This document shows, in pieces, positions 17,809 through 27,069 of a stretch of DNA of 64,000 nt. Position numbers and translations under genes: made by a program. How positions within the stretch are numbered: position 1 is the first letter of the stretch; each line of letters starts with the position of its first letter. The stretch lies in assembly GCF_040049195.1 (NCBI RefSeq), contig NZ_JBDZDL010000001.1; one strand, given 5' to 3'. A model generated the notes under the pieces. That model ran no database searches, was not told the DNA's origin, and worked only from the letters and a program-made list of their open reading frames with translations. This DNA comes from NCEH01 sp040049195 (GTDB taxonomy: Bacteria > Pseudomonadota > Alphaproteobacteria > Rhizobiales > Xanthobacteraceae).

Positions 17809-18765
17809 TCAGAGGGCCTTGAGGCGGGGAATGATTTCCTTGGCGATCACCTCGACCTGATCGGGGCGATACTTGTAGGGGACGAAGATGATCTTCTGGA
17901 CGCCGGCGTCGATCTGCTCCTGGAGCTGGGCGACGCATTCATCGACGTTGCCCATGATGGCGCTCTCGCGGGTGCAGTCGCTATAGGCCGGGAAGTCCCA
18001 TTCCTTGTTCAGCCAGTCCATCATCTCGTCCTGCACGGCGGCGCGGGAATCGCCTACCATGATGGGCAGCTGGGAGGCATTGAGCAGGGTGTCGGGATCC
18101 TTGCCGCCTTCTTCGGCGAAGTTGCGCAGCTTGACCCAGGACTTCTTGAAGTCCTCGGGACGGTAGAAATAGGTCAGCCAGCCGTCGCCGACGGTCGCAG
18201 CGCGCTGCAAGACCTTGTCCACATAGCCGCCGATCAGGATCGGCATGCGCGGCTTCTGGTAGGGCTTGGGATACATGACCGCAGCGGAGATCTTGTGGAA
18301 CATGTACTCGCCGTCCACCTTATCTTCGGTGAACAAGCGGTTCAGGATCTCCAGATTCTCATCCATGATCTTGCCGCGCTTCTCGAACGGGATGCCCATG
18401 GCATCGAATTCGCGCTTGTACCAGCCGGAGGCCATGCCCATGACCATGCGGCCCTTGGAGAGCTGGTCCATGCTGGAAAGCTGCTTGGCGAGCGCCACCG
18501 CATTGCGCAGCGGCAGAACGAGAATGCCCGTTCCTAGCTTGATACGGGTGGTGCGCGCGGCGATGGCGGTCAGCACGGTCAGCGAATCAATGATGGGGAA
18601 GTTCGGCTCGACGCCGAGCAGCATGTGGTCCCACACCCAGATGGAATCGTAGCCGAGCTCTTCGCACCTCACGCCGTATTCGACGAGGCCCGGCGCATCC
18701 GGCATTTCCGGATAGGCGGTGAAATTCCGCGAGGCGATCCCGAAGGTCTTGGACAGGATGGTCAT
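17809..18765 (-). CDS. LLM-class (luciferase-like) flavin or F420-dependent oxidoreductase
   Basis: This 318-residue TIM-barrel protein of the bacterial-luciferase-like superfamily has the segments GYDSIWVWDHMLLG, ARTTRIKLGTGILVLPLRNAVALAKQLSSMDQLSKGRMVMGMASGWYKREFDAMGIPFEKRG and a C-terminal GGYVDKVLQRAATVGDGW. Many relatives use F420H2 for hydride transfer, others FMNH2 and oxygen. A complete F420 supply operon begins 3.4 kb upstream on the same strand, which favours F420, but the cofactor cannot be fixed by eye. ATG 18765 has GGAGGAAC upstream. It is the last gene of a unit with the CoA-transferase. Confidence 0.86.
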   Translation of the reverse strand: MTILSKTFGIASRNFTAYPEMPDAPGLVEYGVRCEELGYDSIWVWDHMLLGVEPNFPIIDSLTVLTAIAARTTRIKLGTGILVLPLRNAVALAKQLSSMDQLSKGRMVMGMASGWYKREFDAMGIPFEKRGKIMDENLEILNRLFTEDKVDGEYMFHKISAAVMYPKPYQKPRMPILIGGYVDKVLQRAATVGDGWLTYFYRPEDFKKSWVKLRNFAEEGGKDPDTLLNASQLPIMVGDSRAAVQDEMMDWLNKEWDFPAYSDCTRESAIMGNVDECVAQLQEQIDAGVQKIIFVPYKYRPDQVEVIAKEIIPRLKAL

Positions 18766-18787
18766 TTTTGTTCCTCCATTGGCCTTT

Positions 18788-19558
18788 TCAGGCAGTGAAC
18801 AGGCGCTCGGGATCGAGCATCCGCAGGGTGGACAATTCGTGCTCGGTGGGCGGTTCGGTGACTGCGGTCTGGGCGTCGAACACCAGGTCGAACCCGGTGT
18901 TGTCCTGCACTTCCTCGCGGGTGACCCCCGGATTGAGAGCAAGCACCTTCATGCGTCGTTCGGCGTCGTCGAAACCGAACACCGCAAGCTCGGTGATGAC
19001 GCGGAACATGCCGCCCGCCGGCAGGCCGCTTTCGGCGCGCGAGGTGCCGCCGCGGATGAAGCCGGGGCTCGTGATGAAGTCCACATGCTCCACGAACCGC
19101 CGCTTCTCGTGTTTCATGGCGACGATCATGTTGGTGAGCGAGGAAATGTCGTTGCCGCCGCCGGTGCCCGGCAGCCGCGTCTTGGGGTGTTCCGGATCGC
19201 CGATGAAGGACGAGTTCAGATTGCCGAACTGGTCGATCTGCGCGCCGCCCATGAAGCCGATGTCCACATAGCCGCGCTGCAGAAGCAGCAGCACATCCGT
19301 GGAGCCGAGCACCATATTGGCGCGCTTGGTGCAGCGCTGGTCGTTGGTGGAGGGGGGCAGCTTGCCGGGCTCGACGAACGCGCCGACCACGCCGCCTTCG
19401 AACAGGATGGTCAAGCCGGGGCAGCGCAGCCGCTGGGCCAGCGTGGCGGCCAGCAGCGGAATGCCGACGCCAGCGAACACCACTTGCCCGTCCTTGAGCT
19501 GGCGGGCGCTGAGAATGGCGAGGATCTCGGTCGCCGTGTAGCGGTGCGCCTCAGTCAT
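18788..19558 (-). CDS. Class I CoA-transferase, beta subunit
   Basis: This 256-residue subunit belongs to the 3-oxoacid/glutaconate CoA-transferase family (IpdB/CatJ-like). A likely catalytic glutamate lies in LTILFEGGVVGAF, and the conserved GYVDIGFMGGAQIDQFGNLNSSFIGD segment follows. It overlaps the alpha-subunit gene by 8 bp, so the two are made together. Members move CoA between acids such as succinate and an oxo- or enoic acid; some relatives are hydrolases. The acid used here is unknown but should be an intermediate of the surrounding pathway. Confidence 0.87.
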   Translation of the reverse strand: MTEAHRYTATEILAILSARQLKDGQVVFAGVGIPLLAATLAQRLRCPGLTILFEGGVVGAFVEPGKLPPSTNDQRCTKRANMVLGSTDVLLLLQRGYVDIGFMGGAQIDQFGNLNSSFIGDPEHPKTRLPGTGGGNDISSLTNMIVAMKHEKRRFVEHVDFITSPGFIRGGTSRAESGLPAGGMFRVITELAVFGFDDAERRMKVLALNPGVTREEVQDNTGFDLVFDAQTAVTEPPTEHELSTLRMLDPERLFTA

Positions 19559-20516
19559 TGTAGATGCTCCGTCCGCGCTGGCTGGCTTCCAGGATTTCCT
19601 CAAGGCCGATGAGCGAGAGGTATTCGTTCCAGGAGGCGGGACCGTAGACGTATTTTTCCAGGTATTCGCGCATGCCCTCGACGGGCGCCTTGTTTACCTG
19701 CGCCACATAAGCGGCCATGTGCTTCATCATGGGCTCGTAAAGGCCGAAGCATTCGTGTGGAGCGGAGCCGTAAGGCACTTCCACCACCGCATCGACGCAG
19801 AAAAAGGGAATCTTCGTCTGGTCGGGCGCGCGGCGGATCTGATCGTTGGAGACGATGCGCTCCGTGGTCAGGATCACCCGCTTCGCCGCCATGGCGAGGT
19901 CGATGTCCATGAATTGCAGGCCGTCCATCTGCGCATTGCCATAGGCGTCGCAGCGCTGGACATGGATCAGCGCCACGTCCGGATTGAGCGCCGGAACCAG
20001 CAGCAGCTTTTCGCCGGTGAAGGGACAGTCAATTTCCTTCGCCTCGGGGCGAATGCGCAGCACGTCCGACCCGAGCATGGAGCGGATCGGCAGGAAGGGC
20101 ACGCCCATGCCGCCGGCGCGGAACCGCATGCCGACCGCCATGTGGCTCCATTCCTCATAATTGGCGCTGCCGTTTTCCACATGGTGGCGCATCACCTTGG
20201 AGAGGCCCCACAGGATGCCCTGGGCGAACCAGCTGGTGATGATGTGGTCGCAGATGCCGGAGCCGAACAGCAGATCGCCGTCGGTCGAAATGATACTGCG
20301 TGAGCAGGTGAGGCCCTTCTTGCGGGCACGCATGAGCTGCCAGATCATCGCCATCGGCGTGCGCGACATGGTCGACCCGCCGATGCCTACGCTCGCACCA
20401 TCCGGTACGAAGGAGGCGGCCTCTTCGAGCGTCACGACCTTCTCGCGCAGGCTCTTGTCCCGCTGCGAGAGATCTTCACGCAATTGCGCATAGGGCGTCA
20501 CGCCTGATGCCGTCAA
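19551..20516 (-). CDS. Class I CoA-transferase, alpha subunit
   Basis: This 321-residue partner of the beta subunit has the CoA-binding GASVGIGGSTMSRTPMAMIWQL region and the family segments GSGICDHIITSWFAQG and DVALIHVQRCDAYGNAQMDG. No ATG fits the N-terminus; I chose a TTG at 20516 because GAGGAGA lies just upstream and it begins at LTASGVTPY. The gene follows the PLP enzyme by 35 bp on the same strand. The subunits are homologous to glutaconate CoA-transferase GctA and steroid-ring IpdA, with different specificity expected. Confidence 0.85.
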   Translation of the reverse strand: MTASGVTPYAQLREDLSQRDKSLREKVVTLEEAASFVPDGASVGIGGSTMSRTPMAMIWQLMRARKKGLTCSRSIISTDGDLLFGSGICDHIITSWFAQGILWGLSKVMRHHVENGSANYEEWSHMAVGMRFRAGGMGVPFLPIRSMLGSDVLRIRPEAKEIDCPFTGEKLLLVPALNPDVALIHVQRCDAYGNAQMDGLQFMDIDLAMAAKRVILTTERIVSNDQIRRAPDQTKIPFFCVDAVVEVPYGSAPHECFGLYEPMMKHMAAYVAQVNKAPVEGMREYLEKYVYGPASWNEYLSLIGLEEILEASQRGRSIYND

Positions 20517-20551
20517 AATCGTCTCCTCTGGTGTAAAGGAAGCTTTTGCTT

Positions 20552-22051
20552 TTAGGAGGCGTTTACTTCCGCGTTGAATTCTTCGATCAGTCGGTCGTAG
20601 ACCGGAAGCTGGGCGGCAAGCCCATCCCAGAACGATTGGTGCTTGCGGCGCTCGAAATCTTCGAAGGCGATCCCCTGCTGCTCCACCCAAGTGTAGTAGC
20701 CGAGGTTGAAGATGCGCCGGCGGTCGGTCTCGCTCAGTTCCAGCATGTCGGCGGTGGAGGCCGCCTCGATGGCGAATGTGTAGGTTTCGGCCGCGTCCAC
20801 AGCGTCGAAGCTGCCGCCATAATGCTTGGCAAGATAGGACGCGCGCTCGGTCTCATAGAGGCCGGCGCCGTCGGTGGCGATTGTCACCACCACGTCGTCC
20901 GCGCCGTAGCGCATGTATTTCGCGAGCTTGATAGACGCGACGATATTGGCCAGGCCGGAAATGCCGATATTGTCGAAGGCGGCGATGAGTGCGGGGTCGA
21001 TCTTCTTGCGGTCGGCCAGATAGGCGCGCCCGGCATCGGTGCCGAACAGCAGGTTGAGCCGATCGCTGGCGCGGTCCGACACGGCGGCCACGAAATCCGT
21101 GTTCATCACATTGTGGATGAGCGGGATATGCTTGTCGCCGATGCCTTGGATATTGTGCTCGCCATAGCCGTTCTCGAGCATCGTCGGGCATTCCAGCGCT
21201 TCCACTGCCGCGATGCGCGTTCCGTAGAGGGCCTTGAGATGATCGCCCGCCGCGATCGTGCCGGCGGAGCCGGTGGCGGAAACGAAGGCGGCGAGGCGGC
21301 TTGAGGGGGCTTGGCCCTTCAGGTTCTCGAACACGCTCGCGCATGCCGCACCGGTGGCGGCGCGGTGCACCATATAGTTCGAATAGGCCGAGAACTGGTT
21401 CAGGATGACGTTGCTTTCATCCTTCTGCATCTCATTGCAGGCGTCGTAGATTTCCTTGACGTTGCTTTCCGTGCCCGGCGTGCGAACGATATGGGCCGGG
21501 TTGGAAACCCATTTTTCCAGCCAGTCGAAGCGCTCCTGGCTCATGCCGGCCGGCAGCACGGCGACGCCGGCGCAGCCGATGATGCGCGACACAGCGATGC
21601 CGCCCCGGCAATAATTGCCGGTGGACGGCCACACGGCCTTGTGGTGGGAGAGATCGAAAGCGCCGGTGACCAGTTGCGTGACGAGGCCCGCATAGGCCGG
21701 CAGCACTTTGTGTGCGCCGATGAGCGGGAAGCGCGCCCCCAGCAGCACCACGATCGGGGCGGCGACGCCGGTGAGGGCGCTCGGCAGCACGATGTGGTCG
21801 GGAACCGGCACCGTCCCGCGGCCGTCGGCGGCATTGTTCCAGTGAATGCGCCACAGATTGGCGCCGTCCGGCGCATTGCGGTCCACATCAGCCAGGGCGG
21901 CGGTTTTCGCGGCGGGAATGGTCGAGGGATCGGCCAGTTGACCGAAAGTCGGCAGGCTCAGACCCGCGTCCCGCATGTGCCGGATCGCAGCCTGCCGCTG
22001 CTCAGCATTGACGATGCCCGGAGCCGATCCGGGTACGTGCGCTGCACTCAT
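20552..22051 (-). CDS. PLP-dependent enzyme of the beta (tryptophan synthase-like) family, substrate unknown
   Basis: This 499-residue protein resembles the cysteine synthase/threonine synthase fold, labelled in databases as PLP-dependent protein beta subunit. The likely Schiff-base lysine is K115 in LIGAHKVLPAYAG. It shows STGNYCRGGIAVSRIIGCAGVAVLP and a glycine-rich phosphate loop SATGSAGTIAAGDHLKALYG. It is much longer than cysteine synthases and lacks a named function. It heads the operon with the CoA-transferase and LLM genes. A motif shared with the liv promoter region lies 58 bp upstream. Beta-elimination, beta-replacement or deamination of an amino acid is the expected chemistry. Confidence 0.8.
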   Translation of the reverse strand: MSAAHVPGSAPGIVNAEQRQAAIRHMRDAGLSLPTFGQLADPSTIPAAKTAALADVDRNAPDGANLWRIHWNNAADGRGTVPVPDHIVLPSALTGVAAPIVVLLGARFPLIGAHKVLPAYAGLVTQLVTGAFDLSHHKAVWPSTGNYCRGGIAVSRIIGCAGVAVLPAGMSQERFDWLEKWVSNPAHIVRTPGTESNVKEIYDACNEMQKDESNVILNQFSAYSNYMVHRAATGAACASVFENLKGQAPSSRLAAFVSATGSAGTIAAGDHLKALYGTRIAAVEALECPTMLENGYGEHNIQGIGDKHIPLIHNVMNTDFVAAVSDRASDRLNLLFGTDAGRAYLADRKKIDPALIAAFDNIGISGLANIVASIKLAKYMRYGADDVVVTIATDGAGLYETERASYLAKHYGGSFDAVDAAETYTFAIEAASTADMLELSETDRRRIFNLGYYTWVEQQGIAFEDFERRKHQSFWDGLAAQLPVYDRLIEEFNAEVNAS

Positions 22052-22108
22052 CTCAGAAAAACTCCCCCGCCGAAACGGATCTGGCGACCTAAGGTCATAT
22101 TATCATAC

Positions 22109-22124
22109 TATTATTAGTACAATA
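22109..22124. promoter_or_regulatory. TATTATTAGTACAATA operator candidate shared with the liv region
   Basis: This 16-mer matches 14879-14894 at 15 of 16 positions. It lies 58-73 bp upstream of the PLP-enzyme ATG, within the 130-bp gap after fbiC. The flanks contain further TATCATA/ATACG symmetry, but the repeat here is less perfect than at 14874-14899. Confidence 0.6.
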
Positions 22125-22181
22125 CGCTTGGGGAATGGCAAATCCTTTTTGCTCCAAAATCGGCGGCTCTTCGCAGTTTTC

Positions 22182-24587
22182 TCAGCTGTGAGCGGCCATC
22201 TGCAAGGCGGTGGGGGCATTCACATTGCGCGCGCGCTCGCCCAACAATGCCGGAGCGTCTCCATATAGCGTGGTGCGCATGCGCGGCGCCCGTCCGGCAG
22301 ACCGGATAATCATTTCCATCGAACGGGGCGTCATCTCCTGGCCGTGACTCGCTCCGGCGGAGCGGGAGATGGTTTCGTCCATGAGCGTGCCGCCGAGGTC
22401 GTTGACGCCAGCCGAAAGGGCAAGCTTCACACCCTCGGGCCCGAGCTTTACCCACGAGGCCTGGATATTGGTGATGTGCGGATGGAATGCGAGCCGGGCC
22501 ACCGCGTGCATCAGGATCGTCTCGCGCAAGGTCGGTCCCTTGCGGGATCGCCCCTTCAGATAGATCGGCGCTTCCATATGCACGAACGGGAGCGGCACGA
22601 ATTCGGTGAAGCCGCCGGTCTCCACCTGCAGGTCGCGCACCCGGATGAGATGCCGCGCCCAATGCTCGTAGCGCTCGATGTGGCCATACATGATGGTGGC
22701 GGTGGAGCGCAGGCCGAGCGAATGGGCGGCGCGCATCACGTCGAGCCATTCCTGGGTGTTGATCTTGTCGGCGCACAGATGGGCGCGCACTTCGTCATCA
22801 AGGATTTCCGCCGCCGTGCCGGGCAAGGTGGAAAGCCCGGCCTCCTTCAGCGCCGCGAGGAAATCGGGAATGCTCACGCCCAGCGTCTTGGCGCCCTGGC
22901 TCACCTCGAGGGGCGAGAAGGCGTGCATGTGCATCTGTGGCACCGCGTCCTTCACCACCTTGCAGAGGTCGAGATATTTCTGGCCCGTGTAGGAGGGGTG
23001 GATGCCGCCTTGCATGCAGACTTCGGTCGCGCCGCGTGCCCAGGCTTCGCGCACCCGGTCCGCCACTTCCTCCATCTCGAGATCGTAGGGGCGGCCGCGC
23101 AAATTCTCGCTCAGCTTGCCCTTGGAGAAGGCGCAGAATTGGCATTTGAAATAGCAGATATTGGTGTAGTTGATGTTGCGCGTGACGACGTAGCTCACCG
23201 TATCGCCGTTCACCACGCGGCGCAGTTCGTCGGCGGCCCGGCACACGGCGGTGAATTCCTCGTCCCGCGCCCGGAACAGGCGCACGATCTCGGCTTCCTC
23301 GAGCGCGATGCCGGCAACCGCCCGGTCAAGAATGCGCGTGAGCGCACTGTCGGTGCTGGCGGGGGCGGAGGGCTTCAGCAGCGCGCCTTCCTTGGCCGGC
23401 AGGCGGTCAGTGGAGCCGGGGCACCAGTCGTCGGCGCGTGGCCATCCCTCGCCGTCGATGATGTCGAGGAGCTTGGTGCGCAACCCCTCGTCCACCCAGC
23501 GACGGGAATGGGCGGCGAAGGCGGGATAGATGGCGAGCCGCTCCGTCAGAATCTTGCCGGCGGCCTTGGTTGCGGATTCCAGCACCCGCAGATGCGGCCA
23601 GGGCGCTTCCGGATTCACATGGTCCGGCGTGACGGGCGAAACGCCGCCCCAGTCGTTGATACCCGCCGCCACCAGCTTGCTGAGCGCGCCGGGGCTGAGG
23701 TTGGGCGGCGCCTGGATGTTCATCTCCGGCTCAAACAGCAGCCGGGCCATGGCGATGGTCCACAGGTGCTCGTCGAGCGAGGGCGCCTCGACCTTGGCCA
23801 TGCGGGTGCCGGGCTTGGGGCGGAAGTTCTGGACGATGATTTCCTGAATATGCCCGTAGGTATCGTTGAGGTCGCGCAGGGCCAGCAAGGATTCGATGCG
23901 CTCGGCGCGGGTCTCGCCGATGCCGATCAGGATGCCGCTGGTGAAGGGCACACCCTGTTCGCCGGCGATGCGCATGGTTTCCAGACGCGCGGCCGGGATC
24001 TTGTCGGGGGAGCCGTGGTGCGCGGCGCCCTTTGCCATGAGGCGCTCGGAGGTGCTCTCCAGCATGATGCCCTGGGAGATGGACACCCGCCGCAGCGCCG
24101 CCACGTCCTCGGCAGTCAGCAGGCCGGGGTTCACATGGGGCAGCAGGCCGGTTTCGCGGAACACCAGCTCGGCCATCTCGGCGAGATAGGAGAGCGTGGT
24201 TGGGTGGCCGAGTTCGGCCAGCGCTTCGCGCGCGAACTGGTAGCGCAGCTCCGGCTTGTCGCCGAGCGTGAACAGGGCTTCCTTGCAGCCCGCCTTCTGG
24301 CCGGCACGGGCGATGGCCAGCACCTCCTCGCGGGAGAGAAAGGCGCGCTCGCCCTTTCGCGGCGCATGGGCGAAGGTGCAGTAATGGCAGACGTCGCGGC
24401 ACAATTGGGTGAGTGGAATGAACACCTTGCGCGAATAGGAAACGAATTGGCCGTGAGCCGCATCGCGCCGCTGCGCCGCCGCTTCAAGCAAAGGCGAGAG
24501 ATCGTTCATATCCACCAAGGCAAATGCCTGCTCGGGCGAAAGGCGGGCGCTGGTGGAGAGGTCAGCGAGGAGGGAGGGGGCGATCAT
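22182..24587 (-). CDS. fbiC: FO synthase, fused CofG-CofH (FbiC)
   Basis: This 801-residue protein makes 7,8-didemethyl-8-hydroxy-5-deazariboflavin (FO), the chromophore of coenzyme F420, from tyrosine and a ribityl-aminouracil. It has two radical-SAM domains in the actinobacterial order: CofG with CRDVCHYCTF (C63, C67, C70) and CofH with CYFKCQFCAF near residue 475. Both SAM-domain cores and the C-terminal MTPRSMEMIIRSAGR are intact, so the protein looks functional. It overlaps cofC by 4 bp and is the last gene of the F420 operon. Fused FbiC is usual in actinobacteria; in proteobacteria it points to horizontal acquisition or a minor lineage trait. Confidence 0.93.
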   Translation of the reverse strand: MIAPSLLADLSTSARLSPEQAFALVDMNDLSPLLEAAAQRRDAAHGQFVSYSRKVFIPLTQLCRDVCHYCTFAHAPRKGERAFLSREEVLAIARAGQKAGCKEALFTLGDKPELRYQFAREALAELGHPTTLSYLAEMAELVFRETGLLPHVNPGLLTAEDVAALRRVSISQGIMLESTSERLMAKGAAHHGSPDKIPAARLETMRIAGEQGVPFTSGILIGIGETRAERIESLLALRDLNDTYGHIQEIIVQNFRPKPGTRMAKVEAPSLDEHLWTIAMARLLFEPEMNIQAPPNLSPGALSKLVAAGINDWGGVSPVTPDHVNPEAPWPHLRVLESATKAAGKILTERLAIYPAFAAHSRRWVDEGLRTKLLDIIDGEGWPRADDWCPGSTDRLPAKEGALLKPSAPASTDSALTRILDRAVAGIALEEAEIVRLFRARDEEFTAVCRAADELRRVVNGDTVSYVVTRNINYTNICYFKCQFCAFSKGKLSENLRGRPYDLEMEEVADRVREAWARGATEVCMQGGIHPSYTGQKYLDLCKVVKDAVPQMHMHAFSPLEVSQGAKTLGVSIPDFLAALKEAGLSTLPGTAAEILDDEVRAHLCADKINTQEWLDVMRAAHSLGLRSTATIMYGHIERYEHWARHLIRVRDLQVETGGFTEFVPLPFVHMEAPIYLKGRSRKGPTLRETILMHAVARLAFHPHITNIQASWVKLGPEGVKLALSAGVNDLGGTLMDETISRSAGASHGQEMTPRSMEMIIRSAGRAPRMRTTLYGDAPALLGERARNVNAPTALQMAAHS

Positions 24588-25291
24588 AGGGGCAACGGCT
24601 CCTCAAGCGGCGAGGGCAGGGGCTGAGCCGCGCCGGTACGGGCTCGCAAATGAAACGGGGCGAGGGCGGCGGGCAGGGCCGCGAGATCCTCGCTCACGTC
24701 GATGTCGCGCCCGAGGCCGGGCAACTGCAGCACGCATGGCGCGATGCCTGCGGCCTGCGCACTTTCCACGTGGCGGGCAAAGCTGCAGGGACCGAAGCTC
24801 GGGCCGATGAGTGCCGGCGGGCAGGCCGCGAGCAGATTGGTGCCGCCGTCTCGGGTCGCCGGAACGAGCACGACGGAGGATCCTTCGAGCGCGTCGATCA
24901 CCATTTCCATCTCTGCGCGCGTGACGCCCGGGACATCGCTCGGCACGACGATGACGCCGCCCTTGCCGGCCCGGTGGAGCGCGGCCATGCCGGTGTGCAC
25001 GGCGGCATTGGTCCCGGCTTCCACAGCGTCAGGCAGCACCTGGGCGCCGAACGCCCGGCCGAGCGCCATGGCCTCCGGATCACTGGTGACAATGAGAATG
25101 CCGGCAATGCCCCGGCAGCCCGCCAGCACGCCGAGCACTTGGCGCAACATGGCCTTGGCGAGCGCGGCCCGCTCGCCCTGCGAAAGCTGGGGCGCCAGGC
25201 GGCGTTTGGCGAGGGCGAAACGCTTCACCGGAATGAGCGCCCACAGATCGCGGGGGATGCGAAAATCGCCTGCGGGAACACGGCTGTTCAT
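24584..25291 (-). CDS. cofC: Guanylyltransferase of F420 synthesis (CofC)
   Basis: This 235-residue nucleotidyltransferase activates the phospho-acid (2-phospho-L-lactate, phosphoenolpyruvate or 3-phosphoglycerate, depending on lineage) with GTP. Family features are the N-terminal LWALIPVKRFALAKRRLAP, the IVVPSDVPGVTRAEME loop and DGGTNLLAACPP. The accepted phospho-acid cannot be told from sequence by eye. It overlaps cofD (upstream) and fbiC (downstream) by 4 bp each. It supplies the activated donor used by CofD. Confidence 0.9.
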   Translation of the reverse strand: MNSRVPAGDFRIPRDLWALIPVKRFALAKRRLAPQLSQGERAALAKAMLRQVLGVLAGCRGIAGILIVTSDPEAMALGRAFGAQVLPDAVEAGTNAAVHTGMAALHRAGKGGVIVVPSDVPGVTRAEMEMVIDALEGSSVVLVPATRDGGTNLLAACPPALIGPSFGPCSFARHVESAQAAGIAPCVLQLPGLGRDIDVSEDLAALPAALAPFHLRARTGAAQPLPSPLEEPLPL

Positions 25292-26298
25292 GGACGCACC
25301 GCCTCCCTGTCCGCATGAATGACCCCGCCTGCCGCCGCCAGCGCATCGGCGAAGCGCAACACGTCCTGCGCCAGGCGGACGCTGTCATCGGCCGTTTTCA
25401 TGAGGGTTGGCACCGCTGAAACGGGAGCGGGAATGCGGGCCCGCTCCTCGGCGTCGGCGGCGTCGATCACGATGCCGTCGATCAACGTGCCGTAATGGGC
25501 GGCGATGGCGGCAGAGGTGGCAGGTACATTCAGTTCCGCCATGATCTTAGCGGTCGGGCCCTTGATCGCTTGCCCGGAAATAATGGGCGAGACCGCGACG
25601 ATGGGGGCGCGCGCTGCGGCAAGCGCCGCCCGCAGTCCGGGAATGGCAAGAATGGGATCGATGCTGAGATACGGATTGGACGGGCAGATCACGACCGCCC
25701 GCAGATCCGGTGCAGCGAGCGCAGCAAGCACACCAGCGGTGGGCTGCGCCGTGCTTGCGCCGTCAAAAGCGAAACCGGTCACCGCCGGCGCGCATCGGCG
25801 TTCCACAAAATAGCGCTGGAATGGCAGAGTGCCCTCGTCGGTGTGCACCAGGGTGCGCACCGGCGCATCGCTCATGGGCAGGAGCCGCGCCCTCACCCCC
25901 AGGCGGGAGCGCAGCGATTCGGTAATCTGGGTGAGACTCTCGCCGAGCCTCAGGCGCCGCGTGCGCTCCACATGGAGCGCAAGGTCGCGGTCGCCCAGCT
26001 GGAACCAGGTTTCTCCGCCCAGTTCTCCCAGCGCCGCCATGAAATTCCAGGTCTCGTCCGCCCGGCCCCAGCCGCGCACTTCGTCGCTGAGGCCGCTCAG
26101 CTTGTAGAGCACGCTGTCGAGATCAGGGGAGATGGCGAGCCCGAGATGTTCGAAATCATCGCCCGTATTGACGACGAGCGACACCGCCGCGCCGAATTCC
26201 CGCTCCAGGCCGAGCGCGAGCTTGGCACCGCCCACGCCGCCGCAGAGCGCGACGATGGGGCCGGAGCGGGAGCCGAGCGGAGAGAGCGGAGCGTTCAT
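25288..26298 (-). CDS. cofD: 2-phospho-L-lactate transferase-type enzyme (CofD)
   Basis: This 336-residue enzyme transfers the activated phospho-acid to FO to give F420-0 (or dehydro-F420-0). The substrate-binding glycine motif GGVGGAKLALGLE is at residues 20-32; further family motifs are VVNTGDDFEHLGLAISPDLDSVLY, VVICPSNPYLSIDPILAIPG and VAVSPIISGQAIKGP. The length is normal. It overlaps cofE and cofC by 4 bp each, so translation of the whole operon is coupled. Confidence 0.93.
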   Translation of the reverse strand: MNAPLSPLGSRSGPIVALCGGVGGAKLALGLEREFGAAVSLVVNTGDDFEHLGLAISPDLDSVLYKLSGLSDEVRGWGRADETWNFMAALGELGGETWFQLGDRDLALHVERTRRLRLGESLTQITESLRSRLGVRARLLPMSDAPVRTLVHTDEGTLPFQRYFVERRCAPAVTGFAFDGASTAQPTAGVLAALAAPDLRAVVICPSNPYLSIDPILAIPGLRAALAAARAPIVAVSPIISGQAIKGPTAKIMAELNVPATSAAIAAHYGTLIDGIVIDAADAEERARIPAPVSAVPTLMKTADDSVRLAQDVLRFADALAAAGGVIHADREAVRP

Positions 26299-27062
26299 CG
26301 GAACATATCGCGTTCGCGAGGGCGGATGAGGGCGGCGGCGGGCCGTTCTGGCGCGGCGCGTCGATAGCCGCGCACCAACACGGCCGGCAGGCCCTCGTCC
26401 CCCTGGCCCATGAGCAGGGAGGCGGCGGAGGCGAGTTCGTCCGCCACCGCGATTTCTGTCACGCGCATCGCGCGGCCGAACAGATCCGGAGCGCCGACCA
26501 TGTCCACCAGGGAGGGCACACCCGCTGCGCCAATCGCGACGCCGACGACGCCGTTGCGCCAGGGCCGGCCGAAACTGTCGTTGATGACAATGCCGGCAGA
26601 GGCCCCGAAGCGGGCGTCGAGGCGGGATTTCAATTCTGCCGCGGAGCGGTCCGGATCACGCGGGAGCAACAGCACGCGCGCGCCGGCCTCATGATCGATG
26701 TTGGATTCGTCCACGCCGGCATTGGCCATGACGAAGCCCAGCTTATGGGCGACCACCAGCACGTGGGGCCCCTCCCGCACGATCTCGGACGATTCGCCTA
26801 GCACCGCTTCCACATGACGCGGGTCCTTGCGCAGGCGGGCAGCGATCTCGATTGCTTCGGGAGAGGGCGTCACGTCGGCGAATGCGAGATAGCGCCCTTC
26901 CGCCTTGGAGACGATCTTCTGCGCCACCACCAGGACGTCGCCGTCCTGCAGGCCGAGCCCGCTCTCTTCCAGCGCCGCGCCGAGCAGGCCGGCGAGGTCG
27001 TCGCCGGGCTCCACCAGGGGAATCCCGGGCAAGGCGTGGAGGGAGAGGGCGGGCGCGGCCAT
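26295..27062 (-). CDS. cofE: F420-0:gamma-glutamyl ligase (CofE)
   Basis: This 255-residue ligase adds gamma-linked glutamates to F420-0 using GTP. It has LGLQDGDVLVVAQKIVSKAEGR, GVDESNIDHEAG and VINDSFGRPWRNGVVGVAIGAAG, all conserved in CofE. It is a stand-alone ligase; unlike actinobacterial FbiB it has no C-terminal nitroreductase-like domain, so reduction of dehydro-F420-0, if needed, would have to come from elsewhere. It follows npdG by 7 bp and overlaps cofD. Confidence 0.92.
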   Translation of the reverse strand: MAAPALSLHALPGIPLVEPGDDLAGLLGAALEESGLGLQDGDVLVVAQKIVSKAEGRYLAFADVTPSPEAIEIAARLRKDPRHVEAVLGESSEIVREGPHVLVVAHKLGFVMANAGVDESNIDHEAGARVLLLPRDPDRSAAELKSRLDARFGASAGIVINDSFGRPWRNGVVGVAIGAAGVPSLVDMVGAPDLFGRAMRVTEIAVADELASAASLLMGQGDEGLPAVLVRGYRRAAPERPAAALIRPRERDMFR

Positions 27063-27069
27063 GGCGGGT

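Noticed and set aside
22344..24626. A long plus-strand open frame opposite fbiC
   Set aside because: fbiC has both radical-SAM cysteine motifs in the other strand, and the antisense product has no family features.
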